64,000 nt of DNA. Source: Pseudomonas brassicacearum (GTDB lineage: Bacteria; Pseudomonadota; Gammaproteobacteria; Pseudomonadales; Pseudomonadaceae). Shown one piece after another: positions 44,272 through 58,123 of the stretch (position 1 is its first letter; every line of letters starts with the position of its first letter). The position numbers and the translations under genes were made by a program. The stretch is taken from positions 124,001-188,000 of the forward strand of contig NZ_MOBK01000004.1 in the NCBI RefSeq assembly GCF_003732265.1, in the 5' to 3' direction. The notes under the pieces were generated by a model. That model searched no databases and was not told where the DNA came from. It worked only from the letters and a program-made list of their open reading frames with translations.

Positions 44272-44517
44272 TTACTCGGCCATCGAAGAAGAACGGGAGG
44301 TAGGGATAGGTGGAACCGGGTCATAACCACCGGGATTCCACGGATGACAGCGACCTAAACGACGAAAGGCCAGCCAGCCACCGCGCAGAAGACCATGATT
44401 TTCTATGGCTTCTAACGCGTAGCAGGAACAACTGGGGTAGAAGCGACAGTGGTTGGCCATCAGGGGACTAATGGCATAGCGGTAAAACTGGATCGGAACG
44501 AGTGCCAGTTTACGCAT
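44272..44517 (-). CDS. yidD: Membrane protein insertion efficiency factor YidD
   Basis: 81-residue small protein with the typical [20 protein letters not shown], then [17 protein letters not shown] and [17 protein letters not shown]. Three conserved cysteines are present. The N-terminal amphipathic helix attaches it to the inner membrane, where it aids YidC/Sec insertion. It overlaps the end of rnpA by 8 bases and precedes yidC by 2. Confidence 0.95.
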   Translation of the reverse strand: MRKLALVPIQFYRYAISPLMANHCRFYPSCSCYALEAIENHGLLRGGWLAFRRLGRCHPWNPGGYDPVPPIPTSRSSSMAE

Positions 44518-44911
44518 CGGGACTGTCTACCCCTACAGTTTCGGTTTTGACTGCTGGTACTGGCGTGCTGCGTGCCAGACGCTTCCAGAGCTTGCCGAAA
44601 TGCTGAATCAATTCGGGGTTTTCTACGTCACCCAAACCTTTGCGCGCGACGATAACGATGTCCCAGCCGACCAGTGAATCCTGGTGCAGACGGAACGATT
44701 CGCGCATCAGACGTTTGAGGCGATTGCGCTCGACGGAGAGCTTTACGCTCTTTTTTCCGATAACCAACCCGAGACGGGGGTGATCAAGATCGTTGTTGCG
44801 CGCAAGGAGCAGGAGATTTTTCCCCGGAACCTTGCCGGTAGGGGAGTCAAAGACTGCCTTGAAATGCCGGGGAGTAAGCAGACGCTTTTCCCGACTGAAG
44901 TCCTGACTCAC
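44510..44911 (-). CDS. rnpA: Ribonuclease P protein component
   Basis: 133 residues starting at the GTG at 44911 ([20 protein letters not shown]); the open frame runs a further 32 codons upstream, but that stretch lies in rpmH and is not RnpA-like. The core has [20 protein letters not shown], with the RNR motif [13 protein letters not shown] that contacts the P RNA, and VARKGL. The GGAG lies right against the GTG, so the exact first codon is a little uncertain. Sixteen bases after the rpmH stop. Confidence 0.92.
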   Translation of the reverse strand: MSQDFSREKRLLTPRHFKAVFDSPTGKVPGKNLLLLARNNDLDHPRLGLVIGKKSVKLSVERNRLKRLMRESFRLHQDSLVGWDIVIVARKGLGDVENPELIQHFGKLWKRLARSTPVPAVKTETVGVDSPDA

Positions 44912-44927
44912 CTCCAGTGCCGGCTTA

Positions 44928-45062
44928 TCAAACTGCCAGACGCGCACGACCTTTGGCGCGGCGACGCGACAGAACAGCACGGCCGTTCTTGGTAGCCATG
45001 CGAGCACGGAAACCGTGGGTACGAGCGCGTTTGATAGTGCTTGGTTGGAAAGTACGTTTCAT
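44928..45062 (-). CDS. rpmH: 50S ribosomal protein L34
   Basis: 44-codon gene, too short for most open-frame cut-offs. Read leftward it encodes [20 protein letters not shown], continues [19 protein letters not shown] and ends RARLAV before TGA. This is the complete and near-invariant L34 sequence, with its Arg/Lys-rich rRNA-binding character. It is the first gene of rpmH-rnpA-yidD-yidC and lies next to oriC, the usual order in gammaproteobacteria. Confidence 0.98.
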   Translation of the reverse strand: MKRTFQPSTIKRARTHGFRARMATKNGRAVLSRRRAKGRARLAV

Positions 45063-45149
45063 TGTCGTGTTACCTGGTTCGTCCACAACGGGCCGGAATG
45101 GCCCCCGTTTTAAGAGACCGGGGATTCTAGAGAAAGCAAGCCTCTAGGT

Positions 45150-45628
45150 CAATTTCCAACCAGCGTTTCCTTATAAATAGATCTCCAGGGGTTTTGTTCG
45201 TGATTAACCCCTCGTTAGAAATAGAAATAAGAAAGGAATTATTTAAAGCTTTTCTGTAAAGCTTATAAAAGCTAGGGCGGCGATCATCTGTGGATAACTA
45301 CCTTGAGGCCTTCTACTGCGGGCTGTACAGAGAATGACAACTACGGTGGAAAACAGGGGGCAGCCTGTGCTGCGCTGTCGGATAACCTGTGTGTGAAAGG
45401 GCCTGTTATCCACAGGTTGGTTATCCACCGAGTTTCCCCCCTACTTGTGCAACGACCTTAGACCCGGTTATCCACAGAGCTTATGCACAGACCGCTGGTC
45501 GTCTTTTTTGCGTATAAAACATTGATTCTTCTTGTTCAGTGCTCCACCTACGTGTGGATAAGTCGGCGTCTGGTCGCTACAATGGCCGCTTGTTTTTGCC
45601 TCACCGGCTTTCAACTTAGGGGATATCC
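45150..45628. other. oriC: Chromosomal replication origin oriC
   Basis: Intergenic region between rpmH and dnaA. Exact DnaA boxes TTATCCACA occur at 45289-45297 (minus), 45406-45414 (plus), 45468-45476 (plus) and 45553-45561 (minus), with TTATGCACA at 45481-45489 and TTATCCACC at 45421-45429. An A/T-rich segment at about 45160-45275, including ATAAATAG and AAGGAATTATTTAAAGC, is the likely unwinding element. This is the known position of oriC in Pseudomonas. The last box lies 67 bases before the dnaA start and may serve in dnaA autoregulation. The rpmH promoter should also be here. Confidence 0.93.
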
Positions 45629-47152
45629 GTGTCAGTGGAACTTTGGCAGCAGTGCGTGGAGCTTTTGCGCGAAGAGCTGCCTGCCCAACAATTCAACACT
45701 TGGATCCGTCCACTACAGGTCGAAGCCGAAGGCGACGAGTTGCGTGTCTACGCACCGAACCGCTTTGTTCTCGACTGGGTCAACGAAAAGTACCTGGGTC
45801 GCGTTCTTGAACTGCTGGATGAGCACGGCAACGGCATGGCGCCGGTGCTGTCCTTATTAATAGGCAGCAAACGCAGTTCGGCACCGCGCGCCGCGCCTAA
45901 TGCGCCGTTGGCTGCCGCTGCGTCTCAGGCTCAGGCTGCTCAAGCACCTGCCAGTGCTCCGACGCCAGCGCCGACTGCCAGCGCACCGACCAAGCGTGCG
46001 ACGCAAAAAGTGGCCGAGATCAATGAAGAGCCGTCTCGCGACAGCTTCGACCCGATGGCCGGCGCCAGCTCGCAGCAAGCTCCCGTTCGCTCCGAGCAAC
46101 GCACGGTGCAGGTAGAAGGCGCGCTCAAGCACACCAGTTACCTGAACCGCACCTTCACCTTCGAAAACTTCGTCGAAGGCAAGTCGAACCAACTGGCCCG
46201 GGCCGCGGCCTGGCAGGTGGCGGACAACCCCAAGCACGGTTACAACCCGCTCTTCCTTTATGGTGGCGTCGGCTTGGGTAAAACCCACTTGATGCACGCT
46301 GTGGGTAACCACCTATTAAAGAAGAACCCGAATGCCAAGGTCGTTTACCTGCATTCGGAGCGTTTCGTGGCCGACATGGTCAAGGCACTGCAGCTGAATG
46401 CCATCAACGAATTCAAGCGCTTCTACCGTTCGGTGGATGCGTTGCTCATCGATGACATTCAATTCTTCGCCCGCAAGGAACGTTCGCAGGAAGAGTTTTT
46501 CCACACCTTCAACGCCCTGCTTGAAGGTGGCCAGCAGGTCATTCTCACCAGTGACCGCTACCCGAAAGAAATCGAAGGCCTTGAAGAGCGCCTCAAATCC
46601 CGCTTCGGCTGGGGCCTGACGGTTGCCGTCGAGCCGCCAGAGCTGGAAACCCGCGTGGCGATCTTGATGAAAAAGGCCGACCAGGCCAAAGTCGATCTGC
46701 CACATGACGCGGCATTCTTCATCGCCCAGCGTATTCGCTCCAACGTCCGTGAGCTGGAAGGCGCCCTGAAGCGCGTGATTGCCCACTCGCACTTCATGGG
46801 CCGCGACATCACCATCGAGCTGATTCGCGAATCCCTGAAAGACTTGTTGGCGCTGCAAGATAAATTGGTCTCTGTGGATAACATTCAGCGCACGGTCGCC
46901 GAGTACTACAAGATCAAGATATCCGACCTGCTGTCCAAGCGTCGTTCACGCTCGGTCGCACGTCCGCGTCAGGTTGCAATGGCATTATCCAAAGAGTTGA
47001 CTAACCACAGCCTGCCGGAAATCGGCGATGTGTTTGGCGGCCGCGACCACACGACTGTTTTGCACGCCTGTCGCAAGATCAACGAGCTTAAGGAATCCGA
47101 CGCGGACATCCGCGAGGACTACAAGAACCTGCTGCGTACACTGACCACTTGA
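45629..47152 (+). CDS. dnaA: Chromosomal replication initiator DnaA
   Basis: 507 residues, GTG start at 45629 with TAGGGGAT about 7 bases upstream. Domain I is [20 protein letters not shown] and following (about 1-85). Domain II is a long Ala/Pro-rich linker (about 90-165). Domain III is the AAA+ core with Walker [16 protein letters not shown] and Walker [11 protein letters not shown]. Domain IV has the DnaA signature [15 protein letters not shown]. It binds the boxes described for oriC. An exact box lies inside the gene at 46873-46881. First gene of dnaA-dnaN-recF-gyrB. Confidence 0.98.
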   Translation: MSVELWQQCVELLREELPAQQFNTWIRPLQVEAEGDELRVYAPNRFVLDWVNEKYLGRVLELLDEHGNGMAPVLSLLIGSKRSSAPRAAPNAPLAAAASQAQAAQAPASAPTPAPTASAPTKRATQKVAEINEEPSRDSFDPMAGASSQQAPVRSEQRTVQVEGALKHTSYLNRTFTFENFVEGKSNQLARAAAWQVADNPKHGYNPLFLYGGVGLGKTHLMHAVGNHLLKKNPNAKVVYLHSERFVADMVKALQLNAINEFKRFYRSVDALLIDDIQFFARKERSQEEFFHTFNALLEGGQQVILTSDRYPKEIEGLEERLKSRFGWGLTVAVEPPELETRVAILMKKADQAKVDLPHDAAFFIAQRIRSNVRELEGALKRVIAHSHFMGRDITIELIRESLKDLLALQDKLVSVDNIQRTVAEYYKIKISDLLSKRRSRSVARPRQVAMALSKELTNHSLPEIGDVFGGRDHTTVLHACRKINELKESDADIREDYKNLLRTLTT

Positions 47153-47191
47153 TGAACACCAGCGCAGCTTATTAAGGCAAGGGACTAGACC

Positions 47192-48295
47192 ATGCATTTC
47201 ACCATTCAACGCGAAGCCCTGTTGAAACCCCTGCAACTGGTCGCAGGCGTCGTTGAGCGCCGACAGACCTTGCCGGTGCTCTCCAACGTGCTGCTGGTTG
47301 TCGAAGGCCAGCAATTGTCGCTGACCGGTACCGACCTGGAAGTCGAGCTGGTCGGTCGTGTGCAACTTGAAGAGCCAGCAGATCCTGGCTCCATCACCGT
47401 GCCTGCGCGCAAGCTGATGGACATCTGCAAGAGCTTGCCGAACGATGCGCTGATCGACATCAAGGTTGATGAGCAGAAGCTGGTGGTGAAGGCCGGTCGT
47501 AGCCGCTTCACCCTGTCGACCCTGCCGGCCAATGATTTCCCGACCGTGGAAGAAGGCCCGGGCTCGCTGACCTGCAGCCTGGAACAAAGCAAACTGCGTC
47601 GTCTGATCGAACGCACCAGCTTCGCCATGGCGCAGCAGGACGTTCGTTATTACCTGAACGGCATGCTGCTGGAAGTCTCGGCCGGGATCATTCGCGCCGT
47701 GGCCACCGACGGTCACCGTCTGGCCATGTGCTCGATGCAGGCCGATATCGGTCAACCGGATCGCCATCAGGTTATCGTTCCACGCAAGGGCATCCTTGAG
47801 CTGGCGCGCTTGCTGACCGAGCCCGACGGCATCGTCAGCATCGTCCTGGGCCAGCACCACATCCGCGCGACCACCGGCGAGTTTACCTTCACCTCTAAAC
47901 TGGTCGACGGTAAATTCCCGGATTACGAGCGTGTTCTGCCTAAAGGTGGCGACAAGCTGGTACTCGGCGACCGTCAGGCGTTGCGTGAAGCCTTCAGCCG
48001 TACCGCGATTCTGTCCAACGAGAAGTACCGTGGCATCCGTCTGCAACTGGCCAACGGTCAGCTGAAAATCCAGGCGAACAACCCGGAGCAGGAAGAAGCG
48101 GAAGAAGAAGTGGGCGTTGAATACAACGGCGGCAATCTGGAAATCGGCTTCAACGTCAGCTATCTGCTCGACGTACTGGGCGTGATGACCACCGAGCAAG
48201 TTCGCCTGATCCTGTCCGATTCCAACAGCAGTGCGCTGGTGCAGGAATCCGACAACGACGATTCGGCTTACGTTGTCATGCCGATGCGTCTGTAA
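47192..48295 (+). CDS. dnaN: DNA polymerase III beta sliding clamp
   Basis: 367 residues, the standard length for the three-domain clamp monomer. It starts MHFTIQREALLKPLQLVAGV, has SRFTLSTLPANDFP at the end of domain 1 and DGHRLAMCS in domain 2, and ends SAYVVMPMRL, the conserved C-terminal peptide near the partner-binding pocket. Forty bases after dnaA, 20 before recF. Confidence 0.98.
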   Translation: MHFTIQREALLKPLQLVAGVVERRQTLPVLSNVLLVVEGQQLSLTGTDLEVELVGRVQLEEPADPGSITVPARKLMDICKSLPNDALIDIKVDEQKLVVKAGRSRFTLSTLPANDFPTVEEGPGSLTCSLEQSKLRRLIERTSFAMAQQDVRYYLNGMLLEVSAGIIRAVATDGHRLAMCSMQADIGQPDRHQVIVPRKGILELARLLTEPDGIVSIVLGQHHIRATTGEFTFTSKLVDGKFPDYERVLPKGGDKLVLGDRQALREAFSRTAILSNEKYRGIRLQLANGQLKIQANNPEQEEAEEEVGVEYNGGNLEIGFNVSYLLDVLGVMTTEQVRLILSDSNSSALVQESDNDDSAYVVMPMRL

Positions 48296-48315
48296 TCATG
48301 TTCAGCAGAAGCTAG

Positions 48316-51848
<3,533 letters not shown>

Positions 51849-51868
51849 TCCAGCGAACCTGCCAAACC

Positions 51869-51903
51869 CAAAAGGGCCAACGCTCAGCGTTGGCCTTTTT
51901 TAT
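51869..51903 (+). terminator. Terminator of the dnaA-gyrB operon
   Basis: AAAAGGGCCAACGC, short loop, GCGTTGGCCTTTTTTA. It lies 20 bases past the gyrB stop; strong GC stem and T run. Confidence 0.93.
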
Positions 51904-51986
51904 TGTCTGTAATTCGCGTGCGATCAGTTCAGATTACGAACGTCATTCCCCATAGTACATAGTGTGTATAACGCAAATTTCAGACA

Positions 51987-52018
51987 TAAAAAAACCGGCT
52001 ATATCAGCCGGTTTTTTT
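51987..52018. terminator. Bidirectional terminator
   Basis: AAAAAAACCGGCT, loop ATATC, AGCCGGTTTTTTT. Symmetrical A and T runs allow it to work both ways. It lies between gyrB and the convergent plsC, 129 bases past the plsC stop. Confidence 0.9.
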
Positions 52019-52146
52019 GCGCCCGAAAAAACTTATGCACCATTTCCTGCGTTTTATGTGTTTAAGAAATATGTATATAAATCATAAAGTTATAAAACGA
52101 TATCGCGGTTTTTCGAGAAAACGGTACACAGGTTATCCACAGAATC
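52019..52146. other. A/T-rich spacer with DnaA boxes downstream of plsC
   Basis: Unusually A/T-rich for this genome (about 52055-52100). Contains an exact DnaA box at 52133-52141, 5 bases from the plsC stop, and TTATGCACC at 52032-52040 (one mismatch). No gene is seen. It resembles a small origin-flanking DnaA-binding patch. Confidence 0.5.
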
Positions 52147-52926
52147 TCAGACAGCCACTTGATCAGTCGAAGTCGGTGCCGCGGGGGCTGCTGGCAGCGA
52201 CCCCATTTCTCGTTGCATCTGCTCGTTCCAGGCTTGCACCCGGTCGTTCAGATCGGCAATGGCGCGAGGCCCGCTGCCCGCGGCATACATCGGTTCGCCG
52301 ATGATTACCGTGATGACCCCCTGCTTCTTCGCCCAACCGGTTTTAGGCCAGAACTTGCCGGCATTGTGCGCAATCGGCAGTACAGGAAGCTCGGCGTTGA
52401 CGGCCAACGCGGTGCCACCGCGTGAGAACTTGCCGATGGTGCCAAAAGGAACGCGCGTCCCCTCAGGGAAGATCAGTACCCAGACGCCATCCTTCAGCAG
52501 TTCATCGCCCTTCTTCGCCACATGCTTGAGCGCGGCTTTCGGATTGTCGCGGTCGATGGCAATCGGTCGCAGCATGGCCATGGCCCAGCCGAAGAACGGT
52601 ACATACAGCAATGAACGCTTGAGCACCTGGCTCAACGGCTCGAAGTAAGCCGAGAGAAAGAACGTTTCCCAGGTGCTCTGGTGGTTCGATTGAATCACGC
52701 AGGGCTGGTCAGGCACGTTCTCGGCGCCCTTCACTTCGTAGCTGATGCCCAGGAACACTTTGCTCAGCCACAGAGCGCAGCGGCACCAGTACACATTGAT
52801 GAAGCGATAACGCGCCTTGAACGGCAGAAAAGGCGCGATGAAAAAGCTCAGGCTGCACCAAAGCAAAGAGCTGGTGCCCAGCAACAGATAAAAGAGGAAC
52901 GTTCTGATGGCCTGCAGTATCGACAT
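52147..52926 (-). CDS. plsC: 1-acyl-sn-glycerol-3-phosphate acyltransferase
   Basis: 259-residue inner-membrane lysophosphatidate acyltransferase making phosphatidic acid. The N-terminus has two hydrophobic stretches (FLFYLLLGTSSLLWCSLSFF). The catalytic motif reads SNHQSTWETFF, with Glu in place of the usual Asp of the NHxxxxD box, as in other Pseudomonas PlsC/LptA proteins. The second motif IFPEGTRVPFG is intact. It lies in the same position as PA0005 (lptA) of P. aeruginosa. 81 bases separate it from gmhB upstream. Confidence 0.94.
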   Translation of the reverse strand: MSILQAIRTFLFYLLLGTSSLLWCSLSFFIAPFLPFKARYRFINVYWCRCALWLSKVFLGISYEVKGAENVPDQPCVIQSNHQSTWETFFLSAYFEPLSQVLKRSLLYVPFFGWAMAMLRPIAIDRDNPKAALKHVAKKGDELLKDGVWVLIFPEGTRVPFGTIGKFSRGGTALAVNAELPVLPIAHNAGKFWPKTGWAKKQGVITVIIGEPMYAAGSGPRAIADLNDRVQAWNEQMQREMGSLPAAPAAPTSTDQVAV

Positions 52927-53007
52927 GGTGACGTTTACCGTGCGGGCTCTGCCCGTCTATATAAAGCGCACTCCCGATCAATCCCTAATCGGAACAATCG
53001 AAGCACT

Positions 53008-53541
53008 CTAATTGTGGATAAGTTCTGCGGCAATCGCCGCCAGATCGTCAAAAATCAAGGTGCCCACCGGTAGGGTCTTGCCCAGAGTCTTTTCGCCTTT
53101 TCCGGTCTTTACCAAAACTGGTTGTGAATCGACGGCTTTGGCGGCTTCCAGGTCACCAAGGCTGTCGCCGACGAACCAAAGATGGGTCAGCGACACGTTG
53201 TAATGCTCGGCTATGGTTTTCAACATCCCGGGTTTTGGCTTGCGGCAATCGCAGCCTTCGTCCGGCCCGTGCGGGCAATAGACGATCAGCCCGACTTCAC
53301 CGCCCTGCTCCGCCACCAGCACGCGCAAGCGCTCGTGCATGGCGTCCAGGGTGGCGATGTCGTAATAGCCGCGAGCAATGCCCGACTGGTTGGTAGCGAC
53401 CGCTACCGTCCAGCCGGCCTTGCTCAACTGCGCGATGGCTTCGATCGACCCGGGGAGTGGAATCCACTCCTCCACCGACTTGATGTAAGCGTCGGAGTCG
53501 TAATTGATCACCCCGTCGCGATCGAGAATCAGCAGTTTCAA
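53008..53541 (-). CDS. gmhB: D-glycero-beta-D-manno-heptose-1,7-bisphosphate 7-phosphatase
   Basis: 177 residues from a TTG at 53541 (coding for MKLLILDRDGVINYDSDAY) with AAGGGG about 8 bases upstream; the longer frame runs inside glyS and is not conserved. HAD-family phosphatase motifs: LDRDGVIN (nucleophile Asp), VATNQSGIARG, CRKPKPGML and FVGDSLGDLEAA. The CPHGP...CDC zinc-loop cysteines (VYCPHGPDEGCDCRKP) are present. It makes heptose precursors for the LPS inner core. Ten bases after glyS, likely cotranscribed with glyQS. An exact DnaA box lies within its last codons (53013-53021). Confidence 0.94.
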   Translation of the reverse strand: MKLLILDRDGVINYDSDAYIKSVEEWIPLPGSIEAIAQLSKAGWTVAVATNQSGIARGYYDIATLDAMHERLRVLVAEQGGEVGLIVYCPHGPDEGCDCRKPKPGMLKTIAEHYNVSLTHLWFVGDSLGDLEAAKAVDSQPVLVKTGKGEKTLGKTLPVGTLIFDDLAAIAAELIHN

Positions 53542-53551
53542 ACGCAGCCCC

Positions 53552-55606
53552 TTAGCCCAGCAGCGAGATATCAGCGACGCCAAGGAACAGGCCACGCAGA
53601 CGCGCCAGCAAGGCATAACGGTTGGCTCGGACCTTGGCATCTTCCGCATTGACCATCACGGCTTCGAAGAACGCATCCACCGGCTCGCGCAAGGCGGCCA
53701 GGCGTGCCAGTGATTCGCTGTACTGACGTGCTGCGGCCATCGGCTGGACAGCCTGGTCCGCCTGCTGGATCGCCGAGTACAGGGAGAACTCGTTGGCATT
53801 GTCGAAGTACTTGGCTTCAACCACCGTCGGAACGGAGCCTTCGACCTTGCTCAGCAAATTCGATACGCGCTTGTTCACCGCAGCCAGGGCGGCGGCTTCC
53901 GGCAATTTGCGGAAGGCTTCTACCGCTTGTACGCGCTGGTCGAAGTCCAGTGCCGAACCCGGTTTCAGCGCACGCACGGACAGGTAAGTCGCGACATCCA
54001 CGCCTTCGTCTTCGTAACGGGCACGCAGACGGTCGAAGATGAACTCCAGCACGGCGTCGTTCAGACCGGCAGCCTTGACCTTGGCACCGAACGCATTCAC
54101 GGCGAACGCCACGGCGTCGTTCAGGTCCAGATCGAGCTTCTTGTCGATCAGGATACGCAGCACGCCGAGTGCAGCACGGCGCAAGGCGTACGGGTCTTTG
54201 CTACCGGTTGGCAGCATGCCGATACCGAAAATGCCCACCAGCGTGTCGAGCTTGTCGGCGATGGCCACGGCCGCACCGGTCAGGGTGGTCGGCAGTTCAG
54301 CGCCGGCACCGCGCGGCATGTACTGCTCGTTCAGCGCCAGGGCGACTTCTTCCGGCTCGCCGTCGTTGAGGGCGTAGTAGTAACCGGCGACACCTTGCAT
54401 CTCCGGGAACTCACCGACCATTTCGGTCGACAGGTCGCACTTGGACAGCAGGCCGGCACGGGAAGCCCAGGCTGCATTGCCGCCAATGCGTTGCGCGATG
54501 AACGCAGCGAGTTTGGAAACGCGCTCGGCCTTGTCGTAGACGCTGCCGAGTTTTTCCTGGAACACCACGTTTTGCAGGCGCAGGTTGAAATCTTCGAGTT
54601 TCTGCTTCTTGTCTTGCTTGAAGAAGAACTCGGCGTCGGTCAGGCGTGGGCGAACCACTTTCTCGTTACCGGCGATGATCTGCTGCGGGTCTTTGCTTTC
54701 GATGTTGGCCACGGTAATGAAACGTGGCAGCAACTTGCCGTCGGCATCCAGCAGGCAGAAGTACTTCTGGTTGTCCTGCATGGTGGTGATCAGCGCTTCT
54801 TGCGGCACGTCGAGGAAACGTTCTTCGAACGAACACACCAGCGGCACTGGCCATTCAACCAGCGCGGTCACTTCGTCGAGCAGCGCCGGCGGAACAATTG
54901 CCGTGCCTTCCTGACGGGTCGCCAGTTCTTCGGTGCGCTTGCTGATGATGTCGCGACGTTCGTTGGCATCGGCCAGGACGTAAGCGGCACGCAAGTCGGC
55001 CAGGTAATTGGCCGGCGAGGTGATGCGTACGTTTTCCGGGTGATGGAAGCGGTGCCCACGGGAATCGCGGCCAGCCTTCTGGGCGAGGATGGTGCAATCG
55101 ATGACTTCGTCACCGAGCAGCATCACCAGCCATTGGGTCGGACGAACGAATTCTTCCTTGCGAGCGCCCCAACGCATGCGTTTCGGGATCGGCAGGTCGT
55201 TCAGCGAATCTTCGACGATGGTCGGCAGCAGGCTCGCAGTCGGCTTGCCGGCGATGCTTTGGCTGTAACGCAGTTTCGGGCCGCTCTGATCGATTTCGCT
55301 CAGCTCGACGCCGCACTTCTTGGCAAAGCCCAGTGCTGCCTGGGTCGGGTTGCCTTCGGCATCGAACGCCGCCTGACGTGGCGGGCCATCGAGGTTGATG
55401 CTGCGATCCGGTTGCTGGGTGGCCAGCGACGTGATCAGCACGGCCAGGCGACGCGGCGCGGCGTAGACGGTTTTGGTCTCGTAGTTGAGGCCGGCAGCTT
55501 GCAGGCCCTTGTCGATACCGGCGAGGAACGCGTCGGCCAAGGTGTTCAGGGCTTTGGGTGGCAGTTCTTCAGTGCCCAGTTCAACCAGAAAATCCAGAGC
55601 ACTCAT
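53552..55606 (-). CDS. glyS: Glycyl-tRNA synthetase beta subunit
   Basis: 684-residue subunit of the alpha2beta2 bacterial glycyl-tRNA synthetase. The N-terminus reads [20 protein letters not shown], a family hallmark, followed by [10 protein letters not shown] and PIPKRMRWG. It contains the HD-like and C-terminal anticodon-binding region ([18 protein letters not shown]). Four-base overlap with glyQ (ATGA) ensures equal expression. Confidence 0.97.
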   Translation of the reverse strand: MSALDFLVELGTEELPPKALNTLADAFLAGIDKGLQAAGLNYETKTVYAAPRRLAVLITSLATQQPDRSINLDGPPRQAAFDAEGNPTQAALGFAKKCGVELSEIDQSGPKLRYSQSIAGKPTASLLPTIVEDSLNDLPIPKRMRWGARKEEFVRPTQWLVMLLGDEVIDCTILAQKAGRDSRGHRFHHPENVRITSPANYLADLRAAYVLADANERRDIISKRTEELATRQEGTAIVPPALLDEVTALVEWPVPLVCSFEERFLDVPQEALITTMQDNQKYFCLLDADGKLLPRFITVANIESKDPQQIIAGNEKVVRPRLTDAEFFFKQDKKQKLEDFNLRLQNVVFQEKLGSVYDKAERVSKLAAFIAQRIGGNAAWASRAGLLSKCDLSTEMVGEFPEMQGVAGYYYALNDGEPEEVALALNEQYMPRGAGAELPTTLTGAAVAIADKLDTLVGIFGIGMLPTGSKDPYALRRAALGVLRILIDKKLDLDLNDAVAFAVNAFGAKVKAAGLNDAVLEFIFDRLRARYEDEGVDVATYLSVRALKPGSALDFDQRVQAVEAFRKLPEAAALAAVNKRVSNLLSKVEGSVPTVVEAKYFDNANEFSLYSAIQQADQAVQPMAAARQYSESLARLAALREPVDAFFEAVMVNAEDAKVRANRYALLARLRGLFLGVADISLLG

Positions 55607-56556
55607 TGTGCAGCCTCCAGCTTGGCCAGTACTTCATCACGCAGGTCCGGGGTCGCCATCGGGAAGCCCAGCTTGGCGCGAGCCAGCAGGTAGGCTTGCG
55701 CAACGGAACGCGCCAGGGTGCGCACACGCAGAATGTATTGCTGACGCGCAGTCACCGAGATCGCCCGGCGCGCATCCAGCAGGTTGAAGGTGTGGGAAGC
55801 CTTCAACACCATTTCGTAGCTCGGCAACGGCAGCGGCTGGTCGAGTTCGATCAGGCGCTTGGCTTCGCTTTCATAGAAGTCGAACAGTTCGAACAGCTTC
55901 TCGACGTTGGCGTGCTCGAAGTTGTAGGTCGACTGCTCCACTTCGTTCTGGTGGAACACGTCGCCGTAGGTCACCTTGCCGAACGGACCGTCAGCCCAGA
56001 CCAGGTCGTAGACCGAGTCCACGCCTTGCAGGTACATGGCCAGGCGTTCCAGGCCGTAAGTGATCTCGCCGGTAACCGGGTAGCACTCGATGCCGCCCGC
56101 TTGCTGGAAGTAAGTGAACTGCGTCACTTCCATGCCGTTGAGCCAGACTTCCCAGCCCAGACCCCAGGCGCCGAGGGTCGGCGATTCCCAGTTGTCTTCG
56201 ACGAAGCGGATGTCGTGGACCAGCGGGTCCAGACCAACATGCTTGAGGGAGCCCAGGTACAGTTCCTGGAAGTTGTCCGGGTTCGGCTTCAACACCACCT
56301 GGAACTGGTAGTAGTGCTGCAGACGGTTCGGGTTTTCGCCGTAGCGGCCGTCAGTCGGGCGACGACTGGGCTGCACATAAGCGGCGTTCCAGGTTTCCGG
56401 GCCAATGGCACGCAGGAATGTGGCAGTGTGGAAAGTGCCGGCGCCTACTTCCATATCGTAGGGCTGAAGTACCACACAACCTTGCTCGGCCCAGTATTGC
56501 TGGAGCGCGAGGATCAAGTCTTGGAAGGTACGCACGGCTGGCGTAGGCTGGCTCAC
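55603..56556 (-). CDS. glyQ: Glycyl-tRNA synthetase alpha subunit
   Basis: 317 residues from the GTG at 56556 ([20 protein letters not shown]), with AGGTGAA just upstream; the frame extends 44 codons further through the promoter and into the divergent tag gene, which is not GlyQ-like. Class II synthetase catalytic core: [40 protein letters not shown] and [19 protein letters not shown]. Divergent from tag. Confidence 0.97.
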   Translation of the reverse strand: MSQPTPAVRTFQDLILALQQYWAEQGCVVLQPYDMEVGAGTFHTATFLRAIGPETWNAAYVQPSRRPTDGRYGENPNRLQHYYQFQVVLKPNPDNFQELYLGSLKHVGLDPLVHDIRFVEDNWESPTLGAWGLGWEVWLNGMEVTQFTYFQQAGGIECYPVTGEITYGLERLAMYLQGVDSVYDLVWADGPFGKVTYGDVFHQNEVEQSTYNFEHANVEKLFELFDFYESEAKRLIELDQPLPLPSYEMVLKASHTFNLLDARRAISVTARQQYILRVRTLARSVAQAYLLARAKLGFPMATPDLRDEVLAKLEAAQ

Positions 56557-56637
56557 GAAATTCACCTGTTTCTTGGGCTGCGATTTAAAGAGCGGGAGTA
56601 TACCCGATTCATTGCTGCGCACGCCCCCTGGAGCCTT

Positions 56638-57195
56638 ATGCCACGCTGCTTTTGGTGTTCCGAAGATCCGCTGTACATGGCTTATCACGACCAGGAGTGG
56701 GGCACGCCGCTACGCGATGCGCAGGGATTGTTCGAGTTGCTTTTGCTCGAAGGGTTCCAGGCCGGCCTCTCATGGATCACGGTCTTGCGTAAACGTGAGC
56801 GATATCGCGAGGTGCTGTTCGGCTTCGACGTACAGCGCGTGGCGCAGATGAGCGACGCGGAAATCGATGAATTGATGCTCGATCCGGGCATCATCCGCAA
56901 CCGCCTCAAACTCAACGCCGCCCGGCGCAACGCCCAGGCCTGGCTGGCGCTGGAGGACCCGGTGGCATTTCTCTGGTCCTTCGTTGGCGGCACCCCGGTA
57001 ATCAATCATTTCAAGGATCGCACCGAAGTCCCGGCGGTCACGCCAGTGGCGGTGGAAATGAGCAAAGGCCTGAAAAAAGCCGGTTTCACGTTCGTCGGGC
57101 CGACCATTTGCTACGCGCTGATGCAGGCCTCGGGTATGGTCATGGACCACACCCAGGATTGCGATCGCTACGCGACCTTGGCGAACGGCGGTTAG
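56638..57195 (+). CDS. tag: DNA-3-methyladenine glycosylase I
   Basis: 185 residues from the ATG at 56638, with GGAG 4 to 5 bases upstream. The HhH-superfamily glycosylase removes 3-methyladenine from alkylated DNA. The N-terminus [20 protein letters not shown] holds the zinc-binding Cys and His, then [19 protein letters not shown], and the C-terminal [20 protein letters not shown] with the remaining zinc ligands. Eighty-one bases separate it from the divergent glyQ. Confidence 0.96.
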   Translation: MPRCFWCSEDPLYMAYHDQEWGTPLRDAQGLFELLLLEGFQAGLSWITVLRKRERYREVLFGFDVQRVAQMSDAEIDELMLDPGIIRNRLKLNAARRNAQAWLALEDPVAFLWSFVGGTPVINHFKDRTEVPAVTPVAVEMSKGLKKAGFTFVGPTICYALMQASGMVMDHTQDCDRYATLANGG

Positions 57196-57235
57196 AATAG
57201 CCGCCTCGCGCACAGCACAAAATCAGGAGTGACCT

Positions 57236-58123
57236 GTGGATAAGTTTAAAGGCGCCTTGCTGGTAGGCGCTCTGCGGCTGTTTGCCCTGCTCCCGTGGCG
57301 GGCCGTACAGGCGGTGGGCTCGGCGATTGGCTGGGCCATGTGGAAAACCCCGAACCGTTCCCGCGATGTGGTGCGGATCAACCTCGCCAAGTGTTTCCCC
57401 GAGATGGACCCGGCCGAGCGCGAGCGTCTGGTCGGCCAGAGCCTGAAAGACATCGGCAAGTCCCTGACCGAAAGTGCCTGCGCCTGGATCTGGCCGGCCC
57501 AGCGTTCCATTGACCTGGTGCGCGAAGTCGAAGGCCTCGACGTCTTGAAGGACGCCCTCGCCTCCGGCAAAGGGGTCGTGGGTATCACCAGCCACCTGGG
57601 CAATTGGGAAGTGTTGAACCACTTCTATTGCAACCAGTGCAAACCGATCATTTTCTACCGGCCACCGAAGTTGAAGGCTGTGGATGATTTGCTGCGCAAA
57701 CAGCGGGTGCAATTGGGCAATCGGGTGGCGGCTTCTACCAAGGAAGGCATCCTCAGCGTGATCAAGGAAGTGCGCAAAGGTGGTGCAGTGGGCATTCCGG
57801 CTGACCCGGAACCGGCCGAATCCGCCGGGATCTTCGTGCCCTTCTTTGCCACCCAGGCCCTGACTAGCAAGTTCGTGCCGAACATGCTCGCCGGCGGCAA
57901 AGCGGTCGGGGTGTTCCTGCATGCCCTGCGGCTGCCGGATGGTTCGGGGTACAAAGTGATCCTGGAAGCGGCGCCAGAGGCCATGTACAGCACCGATACC
58001 GAGACGTCCTGCGCGGCCATGAGCCAAGTGGTCGAGCGCTATGTGCGGGCGTACCCCAGCCAGTACATGTGGAGCATGAAACGCTTCAAGAAACGTCCAC
58101 CGGGTGAAGAACGCTGGTATTGA
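57236..58123 (+). CDS. lpxL: Lipid A late acyltransferase (LpxL/HtrB family)
   Basis: 295-residue inner-membrane enzyme that adds a secondary acyl chain to lipid A. It has an N-terminal hydrophobic stretch, the catalytic GITSHLGNWEVLNHF (His-x4-Glu), and GIPADPEPAESAGIFVPFF, which corresponds to the DQ.p...gvfvpFFG region. The start is a GTG at 57236, with AGGAG 6 bases upstream; this codon lies inside an exact DnaA box (57235-57243). It corresponds to PA0011 of P. aeruginosa by order; chain specificity is not deducible. Confidence 0.92.
   Translation: MDKFKGALLVGALRLFALLPWRAVQAVGSAIGWAMWKTPNRSRDVVRINLAKCFPEMDPAERERLVGQSLKDIGKSLTESACAWIWPAQRSIDLVREVEGLDVLKDALASGKGVVGITSHLGNWEVLNHFYCNQCKPIIFYRPPKLKAVDDLLRKQRVQLGNRVAASTKEGILSVIKEVRKGGAVGIPADPEPAESAGIFVPFFATQALTSKFVPNMLAGGKAVGVFLHALRLPDGSGYKVILEAAPEAMYSTDTETSCAAMSQVVERYVRAYPSQYMWSMKRFKKRPPGEERWY

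Noticed and set aside
44912..45007. Upstream extension of rnpA
   Set aside because: The 32 extra codons overlap rpmH in another frame and are not RnpA-like.
53927..55693. Rightward open frame of 588 codons opposite glyS
   Set aside because: Antisense shadow of glyS with no domain signal.
55558..56637. Possible long N-terminal extension of tag
   Set aside because: The stretch is antisense to glyQ; Tag homology starts at MPRCFWC, at 56638.
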